Below, one piece after another: positions 1 to 12,335 of a DNA stretch of 64,000 bases (the first letter of the stretch is position 1; every line of letters begins with the position of its first letter). The notes under the pieces were generated by a model. The model saw only the letters and a program-made list of their open reading frames with translations. It ran no database searches and was not told where the DNA came from. Source of the DNA: Euptelea pleiosperma (Eukaryota; Streptophyta; Magnoliopsida; Ranunculales; Eupteleaceae); assembly GCA_035048495.1 (NCBI GenBank), contig CM068541.1, positions 4,099,929 to 4,163,928 on the forward strand, read 5' to 3'. A program made the translations under genes and the position numbers.

Positions 1-200
1 GAAGAAGAAGAGGAGGAGAAGGAGGACGCCATCGCTATAGGTACGTCTCTCTCTCTCTCTCTCTCCGCCGTAGGTAAGCAGGGCACCCAGCCTCCATGTT
101 GGTGGTGGTGTTGGAATGGTGGTGATGGTAGAGTGGTGGTGGTGTTCATGGTGGAGTTGATGGTTGTGGAGTCAGTGGTGGTGGTGGTGGTAGAGTGGTA
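1..200. repeat. Simple-sequence DNA (GAA/GGA, CT and GGT runs)
   Basis: The window opens with a purine-rich GAA/GGA run (1-27), a CT dinucleotide run (about 48-66) and a long GGT/GTT-rich stretch (about 97-200). The open frames here are low-complexity (poly-His or poly-Tyr-like) and are not supported as genes. Confidence 0.8.
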
Positions 201-1115
201 GTAGAGTGGTGGTTTGGAGCACCCCATACTCCCACAAAATGATGGACAATATGCGACAAGTCTTTTTTTTTTGCCTCCACAGCCTGGAACTACCGTGGCC
301 ACCATGGCACCCACGGCCAAGAGCCAAAGTCAGAAATTTTTTTTGGATTTTAATGAGGGTGCCCAGCAAAATGGGGTGCCCAAACAGGGGCCCTCTAATT
401 GGCGTGGGTGCCCATCAAATGTTGGTGCCCAGCCAAAAAAAGTGGGCGCCCGTAGAGCTACCCTTTTAAAACCTGATACACTTGACTACCCATTTGTTAT
501 TGCCATGTATTAATTTTATTTGTTCGAGTTTCATTTCTTAGTTGTAGCTAGATTGGAATTGTTGCATTTGGGTGAGCTTAATAAAGCTATCTTTAGTGCT
601 TACCCAATAACAATTCTTTGCAAAATGCTTGAATTAAGTTATTTTTTGGCCATTTGGTAAGCATACAAAAAAGTAATTTTCTTAAAAAGCCCGTCTATAG
701 TGTTTGCAAAAAAGTACTTTTTTGGTGTTAAAAGCAAAAAAAATAAAAAATAAAAAAAAGTATTGGCATTACAATTTTTTATGGATAAACTTGTAAAGAA
801 TTTTTTTTAAAGAACGACTTCCAGCAAAAACAATTAGTAGAGGCTGTTCAGAAACTACTTCTGCTTAGAGTGATTTAGTAACTTATTAGGCTTTTAAAAA
901 GTACCTTTTAAGTTCTACTAAACGCATAGCTTTTTTGATGTGTTTAAAAACCGGTAGTTTTTTTGTTTGGGTTGAGAAAGGCACCTCATGCTTGAGCTCG
1001 GGTTGCATTGGGTCTAGGTTGAGTCAGGCACAAGGTCAACTTGGGCCCCAACCCATTTGCAGGCCCTATTAGAGAGTAACTAACCCCACTATTTTAAAGA
1101 CTTTTCTCGCTAATT
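201..1115. other. Intergenic, no gene seen
   Basis: No frame resembles a known protein. Around 360-460 the word GGTGCCCA and variants recurs, as in an old repeat. At 640-960 the DNA resembles one end of the hAT-like family seen at 50.75-51.54 kb (the word TTTGG near 650, runs of AAAAAGTA), but no intact element can be outlined. Confidence 0.5.
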
Positions 1116-1119
1116 TAAT

Positions 1120-1565
1120 TTTTTCCCTTAAATATCATGGGCAGATTCTTCGTCAAAAATTTTAGATTTGCCTCTCCAACTAATATTCAAACTTGACCCT
1201 ATTTTGCCACTATTTTTTAAATTGCTCATTGAAGATGTTGTGTTTGGCCGACCATGAGATTTTAGTAAGTTGGTCGCCAGTGACACGGGCAACCGACTCT
1301 CCGGAGTCCCAAGGCAGCCGACCATCACAATCGTTTGATTTGGAGTTAAGGTTTAAGTTAAATCTCATTTTTTTTTTTGTGACCTAAGGTTGAAAAAAGA
1401 GTTATTTTTATCCTTTCAAATAATATTTTTAGTCAATTTGGTCAACAAATAGTCAACATTATTGGACCAAATCATGGGGTAAGTTAACTTTTCAAATTGT
1501 GGGACATGTCAAATTTCAAAGATAACATGGGATAGATGTCAAAACTCAAAATTCAAAAAAATTCA
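1120..1565. mobile_element. Degraded fragment of the long-TIR MULE family
   Basis: Two stretches match the intact element at 52918-53773: the GGTCGCC/GGCCGACC block at 1240-1325 and the terminal block GACATGTCAAATTTCAAAG at 1503-1521, followed by AACATGGG. Order and orientation are kept, but termini and target duplication are not clear, so this is an old decayed copy. Confidence 0.45.
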
Positions 1566-1674
1566 AAAAAAAAAGAAAAGATAAAAGATAAAAGATAAAG
1601 AAAAATCACACGTTCTGTCGGCCAGTGATATTTACTCCTTTGCCTCAGGTAATGGTCCAAAATGAGTCATTCAT

Positions 1675-2080
1675 GAGTAAAACTTGTGTCACAAGATGTT
1701 GTGATGGAACACGGTCACAGCACTCAATATGAGCCACGTGGCATACTATGAAATGTCTTTGACCGTATGGATGTTTGACCAGTCCCTCGGTGGACCTACA
1801 AACAAAAAATCAGCCTGATTAGTGATTTACAACCTTTGGATTTATGCACCCAAATAACGCTTAATATTGCTCAAATTCCTACCGTTAAAATCAACCCATG
1901 AAAATAACTTCAATAGATTCAGTTAGAAATCACTAATCAAGCTGATTTTTTGTGTACCAGTCCACCGAGGGACTGCCCAAACATCCATACAGTCATTGTC
2001 CTCTAATAGTATACCACGTGGCTCGTATTGACTGCTGTGACCGTGTTCGGTCACAACATCTTGTGACACAAGTTTTACTC
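1675..2080. mobile_element. MULE-type MITE, family A, copy 1
   Basis: This 406-bp element has long terminal inverted repeats beginning GAGTAAAACTTGTGTCAC and ending with the complement at 2063-2080. It is flanked by a perfect 9-bp target duplication, GTCATTCAT, at 1666-1674 and 2081-2089. Nine-base duplications are characteristic of Mutator-like transposons. The arms contain GCCACGTGG. The centre carries the shared core (ATGGATGTTTG, then TGGACCTACAAAC, then AAAAATCAGCCTGATTAGTG) that recurs in other families here. It has no coding capacity and would need a transposase supplied in trans. Confidence 0.85.
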
Positions 2081-2089
2081 GTCATTCAT

Positions 2090-2949
2090 GTATCTGCCAT
2101 TCGCGATGGATCTCGTTAACTACAAATTGAATAGAAATATTAATGGTCGTTAATCCCAAGAAAAGGTCGTACAGAAAGTCAAAGTATAATAAACAAGAGA
2201 ACTTCTAACGCATTTGTCGGATAGATCTTAGTTCTACCATGTACCATCTTCATACGTACCGACTTGCATGCACTGCACATGCAGGGAATGAAACCACGTA
2301 CACTACTATGATTCCCAAAGAACCGACGACAATATATATGGATTCCCAAAGATATTTGAGGGGGATTATGATCGTCAATCACAATGATTTTCTATAGATC
2401 TCTTTAGGTAGGATCCATCAAAGGGCCCCACCTCTAAGATGCAATCCACATCTGGCTTGAAGGTAGACGCTCCTTAGGCTTTACTGTACAAGTACCCACA
2501 TCAAATTACTTAATCCTTTTTCTTAGGTTCTTACGTCCCAGACACATCCGTGGAATTGCCTCGTGATCTCCTCCTAACAGTCCAACAGCTGTAGCGTAAC
2601 CACCGCAACTAACCTAGGTGACCACCAACCAAACTGTACTGGTCTAATTTACACAATGTCATGTTAATTACTTAATCCTAACCGTCCAATAAATCATAAG
2701 CGCTTTTTTCCATGAGATAAATCTCTACCTCTTTGAGGATTAGTTTTGCAAAAAGTCAAGCATTGAATAAGACTATGGTCCACCCACCCAATGGTACTGA
2801 TTAGTAGGCCACAAGGGGGATCCCAGATCCAGATGTTACATATGAACTTTTTCCATGTATGACCCTTGCACTGAATTTCATCCCGGTAAAAGGAAGACCC
2901 AGGACCGGTACTAGACCTGAAAAAAACGAAAAGGCACATCGGATACTCC
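2090..2949. other. Intergenic, no gene seen
   Basis: Nothing in either strand resembles a known protein or RNA. The stretch lies between two family A MITEs. It may include remnants of older insertions, but no clear termini are visible. Confidence 0.5.
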
Positions 2950-3324
2950 GAGTAAAACTTGTGTCACAAGATGTTGTCACGGAAGCCGGTCACAGCACTT
3001 AATACGAGCCACGTGGCACGTGCTCAGAGGGCGCTGATTTCCCTCGGTGGACCTACAAACCAAAAATCAGCTTGGTTAGTGATTTAAACCTTTGGATTTT
3101 TTCACCCAAATAATGCTCAATAATGCTCAAATTCCTACCGTTAAATCAACCCGTGAAAATAACTTCAATAGAATCGGTTAGAAATCAATAATAAAGCTGA
3201 TTTTTTGTGTACCGGTCCACTGAGGGAATGGCCAAACATCCATACAGTCATCGTCCTCTAATAGTATGCCACGTGGCTCGTATTGAATGCTGTGACAGGC
3301 TTCCTTGTGACGGAAGTTTTACTC
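2950..3324. mobile_element. MULE-type MITE, family A, copy 2
   Basis: The element begins GAGTAAAACTTGTGTCAC and ends GGAAGTTTTACTC, with the same arms and core as copy 1 but a deletion in the right arm near the end. Flanking 9-mers GGATACTCC (2941-2949) and GAATACACC (3325-3333) agree at 7 of 9 positions, a likely decayed target duplication. Confidence 0.75.
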
Positions 3325-3410
3325 GAATACACCCGGTACAATCTTTCTTTCTTCTTCGAAAAGGCACATCGAATACTCCCGGTACAATCTTTCTTTCTTC
3401 TTTTGATAAT
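3325..3410 (+). repeat. Short tandem duplication beside MITE A copy 2
   Basis: A segment of about 46 bp containing CCCGGTACAATCTTTCTTTC is present twice in tandem. The joining sequence AAAAGGCACATCG also occurs just left of the MITE (near 2930). The site therefore seems to have been duplicated around the insertion. Confidence 0.6.
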
Positions 3411-4290
3411 CAAACTCCAGGTACAAGCTCTATTCATACAAATGATGGGCATTCATGTCAATCATGATCATCATCATCAGCCCCATGTGTACCACGGTAG
3501 ACCACAAAATCAGCCTGGTCCCATGATTTTAGCCATCTAAACAATTAGGTTTGTAAGTGGGTCAGGGTCAATTGGTTAAGACCCAAACCAATACTCCAAA
3601 AGCACCAAGGTCATAGTGGAGCGGAAAGCTAAGTCTTAACTCAGGATCTTAACATTCTACCACGTCTTAAGATCGACGTCCACGGTGGCCCACTCTCACG
3701 TGGCTTTCACTCCATCACCCCTATTTTCTCACCTTTTTGTGAGCGGCCCGGTGTTTTTTTGGTACATCTACTTTCTTCTTTTTTTGAGCGAGCTACCAAG
3801 CAGCCATTTCTCATGTCACCCCTCTTTAGATTTGAGGAGTTGGCTCTTATACCAAATGTTAAGACCTAAACTAATACTCCAAAAACACTAGATCCTAACA
3901 CAATCATCCATTAGAATTGGTCGGAGCTATTAGTTTTTATCAGGTGGATCGGGTCGGGTCTTTATGATCTGCTTATTAATTGGGTTCGGTATGGTTATCC
4001 TAATCCTGGACTTTCGAACTGTCTTATGACACGGTGACACGTACAACATGTCTATCGTGCCTTCTAGGTCAGTCTGCCGGGTTAACGGGTAGAGTTGTAG
4101 CCCATCGATTGGACCTCTAGGAATCGATGTGGAAAGTAAGATCCATTTACTAATCAGACCGGGTCGAAGCCCTAAAACGAAGCTTTTCGTTGATTAATTT
4201 TAGATGTCGCACGCTTACTGGACCGCTTATGGCATGACTAGAAGTCTTCCCGCGAAGAAAAGTAGCGGAGCCACAGGCAGAGGCAGAATG
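3411..4290. other. Intergenic / upstream region of the BAP31-like gene
   Basis: No gene is recognised. The phrase CCAATACTCCAAAA occurs near 3588, and a variant, CTAATACTCCAAAA, near 3870, suggesting remnants of one repeat. The last few hundred bases should contain the promoter of the gene starting at 4517; the pyrimidine-rich stretch from about 4290 looks like its 5' leader. No clear TATA box is assigned. Confidence 0.45.
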
Positions 4291-4516
4291 GAAACCCATC
4301 CTCCTGTCTCTTAGTATTCCTTTTCTTTTGCTCTTCTCCTCTATTGCTCAACCTTCCTCTTTCATTGCTCTCCGGCACTCTCTTTTATGATAATTACCGA
4401 TTCTCACGTTCTGGATCCACCTCTTCTCTCATCCAGGCCCTTAATTTCTCTGTCGTTCCTCTGAAATCTCCGTGCATTTTTTCCCGTTTTGACGATTTTG
4501 GTTTTATTTGGTAGAG

Positions 4517-7500
4517 ATGATTCAGCTTTTGTTTACGCTCATTTTCTCCGAGATGACTATAATTATGATCCTCTTGTTCAAAACCCCTCTTAGAAAGCTA
4601 GCGATCATAGGGTTGGATCGGGTGAAGCGTGGGCGGGGTCCAGTTGTGGTGAAGACCATCTCAGCGACTCTCTTTGTGGTCTTGCTGTCGAGTGTATACA
4701 GTATGATGAAGATCGAGAAGCGTCAGATCGATGCTGGTGCGGTTAATCCGACGGATCAGATTCTTATGGGGAAGCATCTTCTAGAAACGTCTCTGATGGG
4801 TAATTCTTTTTCGTCACTTCGTTGGGTTCATTTTTTAATCTATATGCGTATTTGTTAGAATCTTTAAATTTTGGATTTTGGATTGAATTGTGAATGTTAA
4901 ATAGGTGGTTGATACTGTTACTTGCTCTGTGTTTCATTTGATCCTTTTCGAGAGTTGTTGGTTTCTCAATTGGGTAATAATCTGATATACTGGTGTACGA
5001 ATTTGGGCAAAAAAAATGAGATTTTTGGCAATATTGTTGAATAAATTGTTTAAATTCATGGACTGATAAAAACTAGCCATGTTTCGTGAATCCAGTAGAA
5101 ATGGGTTTGTGCCCACCATGAGTTATGTAGAAAATTGAAAAGTTCCGAGATGTCGGCCAGTTTGAGAAAGGTTCTTGTTTTTTTTTTCGATCTCCCATTC
5201 TCTTTTGGTTAAGGATTGTTAGTAGTTGCCTCTAAATTGAAATTTGATCTCTCCCACAAGGGGCCTCATGTGCTAGTGTTGGCCGGCAGCAGGATTTGTT
5301 ATCTGCCAATCCTATCATACATGGAATACTGAATATGTGGCACCCCACGCCCATATGACGATGAGGTGCACCAGACCGGCCAGGGGGGCCCTCCTCGCGT
5401 CAACGTTCTGGTTGGGTGGTTCTGATTTCAGCACCACACCAATAGAATGAGTCAATCCGGTTATACCACCACTGACGATTTCATGTGTGATATCACTTCA
5501 TATAAAATTTCCTTGAATGCAGCTCTTTAGATTTTATGAAGAAGCCTATTCTTGTAGCACACTGTGTCCATGCTGTTCTAATCTGGAGGATACTGTTTCG
5601 AATGTACCTAACTTCCCCATTGATCTTCAAAACTTTGGGTTGCATACCTTCAAATGATTTTCCAGTCAATAGAAAAGCTGTGATTTGGTGGATGCTTAAT
5701 GTTTGAATAACATACATTGGTTTCTATTAATGATGTTTATAGGTTATGACGTTATGCTTTTGTAATCTCTTATTTGCCAATATTTATGCCTGACTGCATG
5801 AATTGGCGAATGGTCTGGCATTCAGGATTGCATGGATTCTTATAAACAGGTGAAGTACTTGTGTCAATGCTTGTCAAATTCAACACTCCATGGACTCGTG
5901 TGCAACACTATTAGATTTCCTTTATTTTATTTATTTTTACTAGTCCATGACATCAACTAATATTTACTGTAGTTTATGAGTTCTACCCTTTCCAATAAAA
6001 AGCTTATATATGTTCTTGTTATACTATCCATAAGATATCTCATTATATAACCTGTCATAACCCTTATTTTATTTAACATATGGCCCTGAAGCCAAAATCC
6101 CATATTTTCGGTTTCACCAACTCTGACATTCCCTACCCAGGTCAAATTCTAACACTTCTACCCGTATCCATGCGATATAGCATTCTACCTAATCAAGTTG
6201 GGAATGGGCGCAGACATTCACCCTTGTGTTGGTGTGGTCTATTATTGCTGCCTCGAGAGCTATCTTACCCAGACATGCAATTTTGATGTAGTACCCATGT
6301 CTGAGTCTGATGACATGTATTGGATATTGATGCTTCTAGGACACTGTGTCCATGCTGTACCCAATCCCGAAAGGGTACTTTCTTATTGCTTTTGTGGACT
6401 GAAACTTTAATGTTCAAAAGCACTTGTAATTTTAGATTGATCTTGTTATCACCTTTATATTTTGCTCTTTAAACATATTAGAGATTGCCTAAATACTGAA
6501 TACTTACGGCAAAACCCTCCGTATCCACATGCTCTCCTTTTAGGAATTGGGTACCCATACTTGGGTAACATAACTCTCGAGTTGTTGGTCTTTACATGGA
6601 GAACTTTTCTGTATAGGAGCTCCTAAGGCTTATCTATGTGATTGGGGTGTCATCTATGTGGACTGCTGTGTAATTATTGTTTTGACAAGGGAAACTATCT
6701 CATAGTTGCTTCATTTTCTTTCTTTTTACATATTATGTATGTGAGGCTGTTTGGAATCAGTTCTCTATCTGGAGGATCAAGTTGAGCATTTTGTTTCCCC
6801 TGCTTACACTAGCCTTCTCTTCAATTCTTTAAAGGATTTGGCTGAAGTGGATGGGTAAAACATTTAAGGTGGAGAAGGGTGATTTGGGGAAGGCACTTGT
6901 GGGTATTTCTCATTAAATGTTGTTGAGGGTTTTGTTGTACGTTTAACATTTGATATTTGTGTTTCCATTTTGAGTACATCCATTGTTGTAAAACTATGGC
7001 TGCTTAATGTCCTTAAGATTACAATAACTCAAAAAGTATGATGGGGAAAGTAAATGTTAGTTTGATGTTATTTTTATTTATTTATTAATGATAAGATAGG
7101 ATGGTAAAATGCTGATCAATGAAATCCTATATTGTCCCTATTAGTTATTTCATTGGTATTCCTTCTGCGCTAATCCAATAAAGGAAGCAATGTGGCCAAC
7201 ATTAGGTTCTGAATATTATGCTCCTATTGTTGTGAGCAAAGCAAAGTTCCATTTATCAGCTTGAAAGAAATGGTGATGATGTTCCTTTAAAGCAATAGAA
7301 GGGTGTTCCTTTTGTTTCAAATGCTATATTAAGAACATTTTCCTTCCACATGTTTATACCTGCTTGAACTGTTTTCTTTCATTTGTATGTGAACTGTGTC
7401 ATTTCTAGCAGGCCATTTTGGCGAACAACCTTAATGTTTCATTGGTATCTCAGACCTCTTGTTCTTGGTCTGGTCACTGAGTTGAGTTTGAGATATGGGA

Positions 7501-8083
7501 CCTGACTTATTGCATGCAGGATTTATTATTCATTGTTCAGTCTTAGTAGCTGCTGTAATTTTCTGCACTAATTCAAGCTGAATTTTCATTTTCTTTATTT
7601 AACATCCTCCCAATTTCTCAGTATTTAACACTCACATGCCCAATGACTACTGCTTCTTAGGTTAAGAATCTGAATTCAAATTTGGGTTAATTTGGTGCAG
7701 GATTCTCTCTATTCCTCGGACTGATGATAGACCGGTTACACCATTATATCAGGGAGCTCCGCTTGCTAAGGAAGAGCATGGAGCCCGTAAAGAAACAAAA
7801 CCGGGGTGTGGAGGATGGGAAGTCTGGGGGTTCAGAGGAGATCAAAGCCTTGGAGGAAGAGATCACTGGCTTGAAGGCGAAGGTTAAAAAGCTGGAATCC
7901 GAAAGCGAGAGACTCTTAAAAGAGGCAAAGGCTGCAGAATCCAACGCAGTAGCTATGAAGAAGCAATCAGAAGAGTTCCTTCTCGAGTATGACCGCTTGC
8001 TGGAGGACAACCAGAACCTCCGTAACCAGTTGCAGCCAATTGACCATAGGGTGTCACATTCTGATAGCAAGAAAAACACGTAA
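4517..8083 (+). CDS. BAP31/BAP29-like ER membrane protein
   Basis: Two exons, 4517-4799 and 7701-8083, join in phase (donor GTAATT, acceptor TTTGGTGCAG) to give 221 residues. ATG 4517 is chosen because the product then starts MIQLLFTLIFSEM, typical of plant BAP31-like proteins. Three hydrophobic segments can be seen (about 1-23, 40-62 and 85-102; the third is built across the splice). A charged heptad-rich coiled coil follows (about 120-205), and the C-terminus is KKNT, which fits a KKXX ER-retrieval signal. Family knowledge: B-cell receptor-associated protein 31 homologues sit in the endoplasmic reticulum and help sort and export membrane proteins. The 2.9-kb intron contains no other gene I can recognise. 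A duplicated piece of exon 2 lies downstream. Confidence 0.95.
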
Positions 8084-8089
8084 GGGACC

Positions 8090-9010
8090 CACCACCTGGC
8101 GCTAAACATTTTTCATTTCTCTTTGTTAGTATTGGTGTCTGTTTGGGATCCTTCGGTGGGTGGTGGTGTTTAGCTACATTAATGCTGTAAACTTAACGAT
8201 TTTGAGTTGTTTACTTTCATATCATCAGTTAAAGTAGAGCAGAGCACTTCCATATCATTAGTATTGGTGGATTTGGTACATTATGTATTGGTGGCTGTGG
8301 ATACGATAATTAGAATATAACAGCAGAAAAGTATTGACTTCTTATGTGCAAGTGGTAGAGATTTGCCAATAATCTGTTGCTGGGTAAAAAGTAATTTTGT
8401 GAAATTGTAGTACTCCCCAGATTTTTGTTGAGATTGATGATCTTTGAAAAAATGGATTGAAACACATTTCAGGCCATATGGAGCTTTGCTAGGGTGATCT
8501 TGAGAACCACAGTGTGTTAGGATGCTATCCGTTTGGGATCCAAAGCTGACTTTAGGACCACATCGTACAGTGTCACATCTCCCCTACAGAAGAAAAAGAA
8601 TCTGATGAGGTATTTAGTGGTAGCATCCATGAGCGCCTGGCAATAAGGGTGGCAATGGGTTGGCGTCAGCATGGATTGGGATAAACCCAAACCTGACATT
8701 AGTTTAATAGAACCCGAAACCAGCAAGATCCAAACCAGTTTGGTCGGATTGTGTTATCAGGTCGTCCTATTGCCATCAAATTGGTTTTGGCGTGGTTTTA
8801 ATGGGTCAATCTTAACCCAACTCGAGATTAGTAAAACTTGAACCCGGAACCTGTATGGCTATGGTTATGTGTCTTACATGGTTGTCATTGCTTATCATTT
8901 TATATGGACAATGTTATGCCATGGTTCCTATGCCATGAATTTCCATTGAGTTTACCCATTCGCCCGCAAACATCCTTTTCCTAGCAAGTTTGGAAGATCA
9001 AAGTTCGGTT
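8090..9010. other. 3' flank of the BAP31-like gene, no further gene
   Basis: The first few hundred bases should include the 3' untranslated region; no single polyadenylation signal stands out. The stretch around 8640-8860 is rich in AACCC/GGGTT words like many old repeats. No protein-coding frame is supported. Confidence 0.5.
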
Positions 9011-9015
9011 TTCGT

Positions 9016-9100
9016 GCAGAATTCTGCTATTCGCACACTATGATAGACTGGTTACACCATTGTATCAGGAACTCTGCTTGCCAAGGAAGAGCATGGAGGC
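9016..9100 (+). pseudogene. Duplicated, broken BAP31-like exon 2 fragment
   Basis: The stretch GTGCAG then AATTCTGCTATTCG...GATAGACTGGTTACACCAT...AGGAAGAGCATGGAG closely follows the acceptor and first roughly 80 bases of the real exon 2 (7695-7785). Small indels destroy the frame. Because the intronic acceptor is also copied, this looks like a genomic duplication rather than a retrocopy. The rest of the exon is missing. Confidence 0.85.
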
Positions 9101-10150
9101 CATGAATTTCCCTATCCAACTTAAGAGTTCTCCACCACAGAAAAACCCCACATCCATACATCCTCCTAGTGTTACAGGCAGCACCAACTTGATCTAGAGG
9201 TGATTTAGAAAGAGTTGAATCAATGGTAAAACCCAGGTTTTTTTTTTTTTTTTTTTTTCCTTTTTAAATTTTAAAACAGAGGACTGATTCTTCAAAATTC
9301 TTCAGTTCTGCGAGGCATATTGAAAGCTAAATAATGATAAATTCTAAATATCAGCTGAGCAAGAAAAAAAGAGGTGTCTCAGTCTCAGATCTTACGTATA
9401 TAGTGTTTGAAAAAAAAATAATGACGGTGGACACCAGATGATCTCAAAGGTGGTACCATCAGGGCAACGCAGTTCAGGATTAATTGCATGACTAGCTCGA
9501 AAGGCAAAGCCCTCCTTTGTCCTTACAGGAATCAAGGCGGGTTATACTTGCGAGATAAACCAGGGACCTCCATTAAAGGCAAGACCATGCACCAAGTCCA
9601 GCAAAACTGGACCGAAGAACTCCTAATTATCAATTATTTGGAGACCTTCCACGGGTTATCTATCCATAGCCAGGAATAATGCAGGGATAATTCTAAAGAA
9701 TATTCCAAAACAATGCTATGAAGTGTCGACTTTCATTTCTTCACTTTGATGCATGGTTTTAAAAATATTGTAAGGCTCGTTGTAACAGTAACGCTTCAAT
9801 CCTGTTATGGTATTTCGAAAATAATGCCCAAAAGTGAAAAATAAAACTGCTGTTATAATGGAAATACAGACCATTATTTTGGAAAAAAAAATGTTATTTT
9901 ACTGTTATTGAGGTTATTTTAAAAAAATAAGAAAATAAATAATATTCTGACCTTTTTGTGACTTAGGATGTGACCTGTTATAACGACGGTTCTAATGGAC
10001 ACAATGGCACTTGCCCATAGCGAAAGCCGTGTTATAGTTAAATATTATCCATATCTCAGCGCAATTGATGGCCTAATGTACTTGGCATGTTGCACTTAGC
10101 CAGACATCGCATTATTGGTCAAGCTATTGGCTAGATATAGCTTTGTACTA
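9101..10150. other. Intergenic with poly-T and decayed hAT-like sequence
   Basis: A long T run lies at about 9239-9258. The stretch 9752-10040 begins CATGGTTTTAAAAAT and holds GTTATAACG and GTAACG words like the hAT-like elements at 48.9 and 49.7 kb, so it is probably a decayed relative. A 63-residue open frame at 9488-9679 has no recognisable features. Confidence 0.4.
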
Positions 10151-10152
10151 AC

Positions 10153-10845
10153 TTTTTTCTTTTTTGATAAATAAACTGCTTTATTAAAAGACCCTTAGAG
10201 GCTAAGGAAGCCTACCGAGCAATCAAACAGTACAAAGAAAACAAAGCAAAAAAATACAAAGCACACCCAACAACAAAGTGCACATCCCCCCTAATCTCGA
10301 TCCTTACCAACCAACTCTGTCCATTTGAATACTACATCCTCAAAAAATATCCCTTTCCCTTCCTCATACAATTTGACCCACAAAAATACCAAAGCTTTAA
10401 TTTCCAATACAAGATCCTCCATAGAAATGCTCTTGCCTTCAAATACCCTATTGTTCCGCTCTCTCCATAGTCCCCAAATAATCGCCAATGGTGTCAAAGT
10501 CCACATCCTTTTTCCAAGTCGGCCTAAAGATTTACAACCCCATGCAAATAAAAGGTCCTTCACCGTTTTGGGGATTACCCAAGCTATTCCAAACTCTTTA
10601 ACCAACTCATTCCCTATAAGCTAAGCGCATCTACAATGTAAGAACAAATGATCTACTGACTCTCCACTACACAAACATAGTGGGCAATGATCCATGACAC
10701 CCGCTCCTCTCCTCCATAAAAAGTCCATAGTTTGAAGCCGACCTCTCACAATGCACCATACTAAAAACCGAACTTTTGATGGAGCTCTGTACCAACTCGA
10801 CGACACTGGAATGATATTAAACATGCCTTTCATTATTTTCGTGGG
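10153..10845 (-). mobile_element. 5'-truncated LINE retrotransposon remnant (zf-RVT end)
   Basis: Read on the minus strand, the frame 10833-10291 gives the zinc-binding end of a plant LINE reverse transcriptase (zf-RVT). It includes WYRAPSKVRFLVW, TMDFLWRRG, HCPLCLCSGESVDHLFLHC and then IIWGLWRERNNRVFEG. One in-frame TAG (10621-10623) breaks it; otherwise the frame is open to 10291. The element ends in a sequence reading CTTTATTAAAGCAGT-like words and an A-rich tail (T run on the plus strand at 10153-10165), as expected for a LINE 3' end. The polymerase and endonuclease domains are absent. No confident target duplication was found. Confidence 0.85.
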
Positions 10846-10849
10846 ATAA

Positions 10850-11870
10850 CTGACATGGGTTTGTTCTACTCGAATGTATCAACTAATGCCTCACAAGACT
10901 CACACAGCAAACATGATATGTTTTCACAAGCGGCAATACGACAATCTCATGACAATCTATCTAACAAACAATGGTCATCACATCCTCAAACCACTCTAAG
11001 ATAATTGCACTCCCCATGAATAGCAAGTCGCGAGTGCATATGGTTGAGATCTGTAATATAATCCACCTTATTAGGAACACATGCAGACTCCTTTCGATAA
11101 CAAATGTCCCAACGATGTTGTATGTATGGTTTGTATTGCATAGATTAAAGACATGTATATCCAGGGTGAAAGAACCAAGCATGTTTCACCAAAGTTCTTT
11201 TACACTTGTGAGCTCTAACAAAGTCACGATATTGATGTCCAATAAATATGTTCCAACAAAAATCTTGCAAATTTGTTCATCAAGGTGCTACCAACGTTAA
11301 CATTCAACACATTGGTATATTGCATTGGTTTACGTTGGCTCCACGACTTTTCTAATTGACATGCTTTTAATGAGGCAACTTCTTTATTGCAACGGTCATC
11401 CAAGGGGGGCTGTTATAAATGGAAAACCAAAGGAGTGACTGACCACCACAATATTAGATATCAATGTATGTGTTAAATACATAGGAATCTCAAGAGATTC
11501 ATGTATCCACATTATATATATATGTTAATAGACACAAGTGAGAAGAAAAGTTCTTACCCATTTGGACCATTAAAATACCTTAACTTTAGGATTACCCCCC
11601 ATGACTTTAACCATCATTAATTTGACTAACGTTAAAACATGACAAGCATCATGCGCATGTTAATGCGTCCATGAAAGGATAAATATTCCAAGGACAGTGC
11701 TAACGGCGTGTGATTCAAATCCATTTTAACTTAAGTCAACCACTGTTAACGTTACCAACTTAAGCAAGTGAGTCGAGATGAATGACTCAGTTCAGTTTAG
11801 AGTTTGACTTGGCAAATAACTACAAACCGAGTTACTAGCCCAAGTCTACAGAAAATGTCAGAGTGGAGTT
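10850..11870. other. Intergenic, no gene seen
   Basis: The open frames at 10961-11300 overlap on both strands and have no domain-like pattern. There is a short TA-rich run near 11515. No transposon termini were found. Confidence 0.45.
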
Positions 11871-11884
11871 GATCGGCCGGCCTG

Positions 11885-12335
11885 TTCGTGTCAACTAGTC
11901 GATTTTAAAACTATGGTTCAGATGGCCTGGATGTATAAGATATGAGTATCATGGCAGATGTGGTCATCAGAAGGGACCGTTCTGATGTCATGTCAGCTTG
12001 GTAAGTTGGTAAAGTCTGAGTTAACCGGCCTATATTCAAGTCAACTAGTTGAGTTAATTAGAAAATTATGGTTCAGAGGGCTTGGATGTAACCACATCAA
12101 TTATCAATAGGGACCGTTCTGATGTCACGTTAGCTTGTTAAGTTGGTAACGTTTGTGAATCTGTGATGAGTTGATGGGCATATTCAAGTCAACTAGTTGA
12201 CTTTTAAAACTATGATTTCAGAGGGCCGGCTTGGATCGATGTAAGATATGATCAATGTCATGGCAGATGTGGTCATCAACAGGGACCGTTCTGATGTTAT
12301 GTCAGTTTGTTAAGTTGGTAAAGTCTGTGAGTGTT
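11885..12335 (+). repeat. Imperfect tandem repeat, three units
   Basis: A unit containing GGACCGTTCTGATGT, then GTTAAGTTGGTAA, then TTCAAGTCAACTAGTTGA, then TCAGAGGGC occurs three times. The GACCGTTCTG anchor lies at about 11975, 12112 and 12283, so spacings are about 137 and 171 bp. The units differ by substitutions and small indels. No coding role is apparent. Confidence 0.75.

Noticed and set aside
1..369. Open frames at the left edge with poly-His or repeated residues
   Set aside because: They arise from GGT/GTT-rich simple sequence and overlap on both strands; no domain or start context supports a gene.
7744..8109. 121-codon frame on the minus strand across the BAP31-like exon 2
   Set aside because: It is the reverse of the coiled-coil exon (Ser/Phe-rich shadow); the plus-strand frame joins exon 1 in phase and matches the family.
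10961..11300. Frames beside the LINE fragment
   Set aside because: They overlap on both strands, have no reverse-transcriptase or endonuclease motifs, and are not in continuity with the LINE frame.
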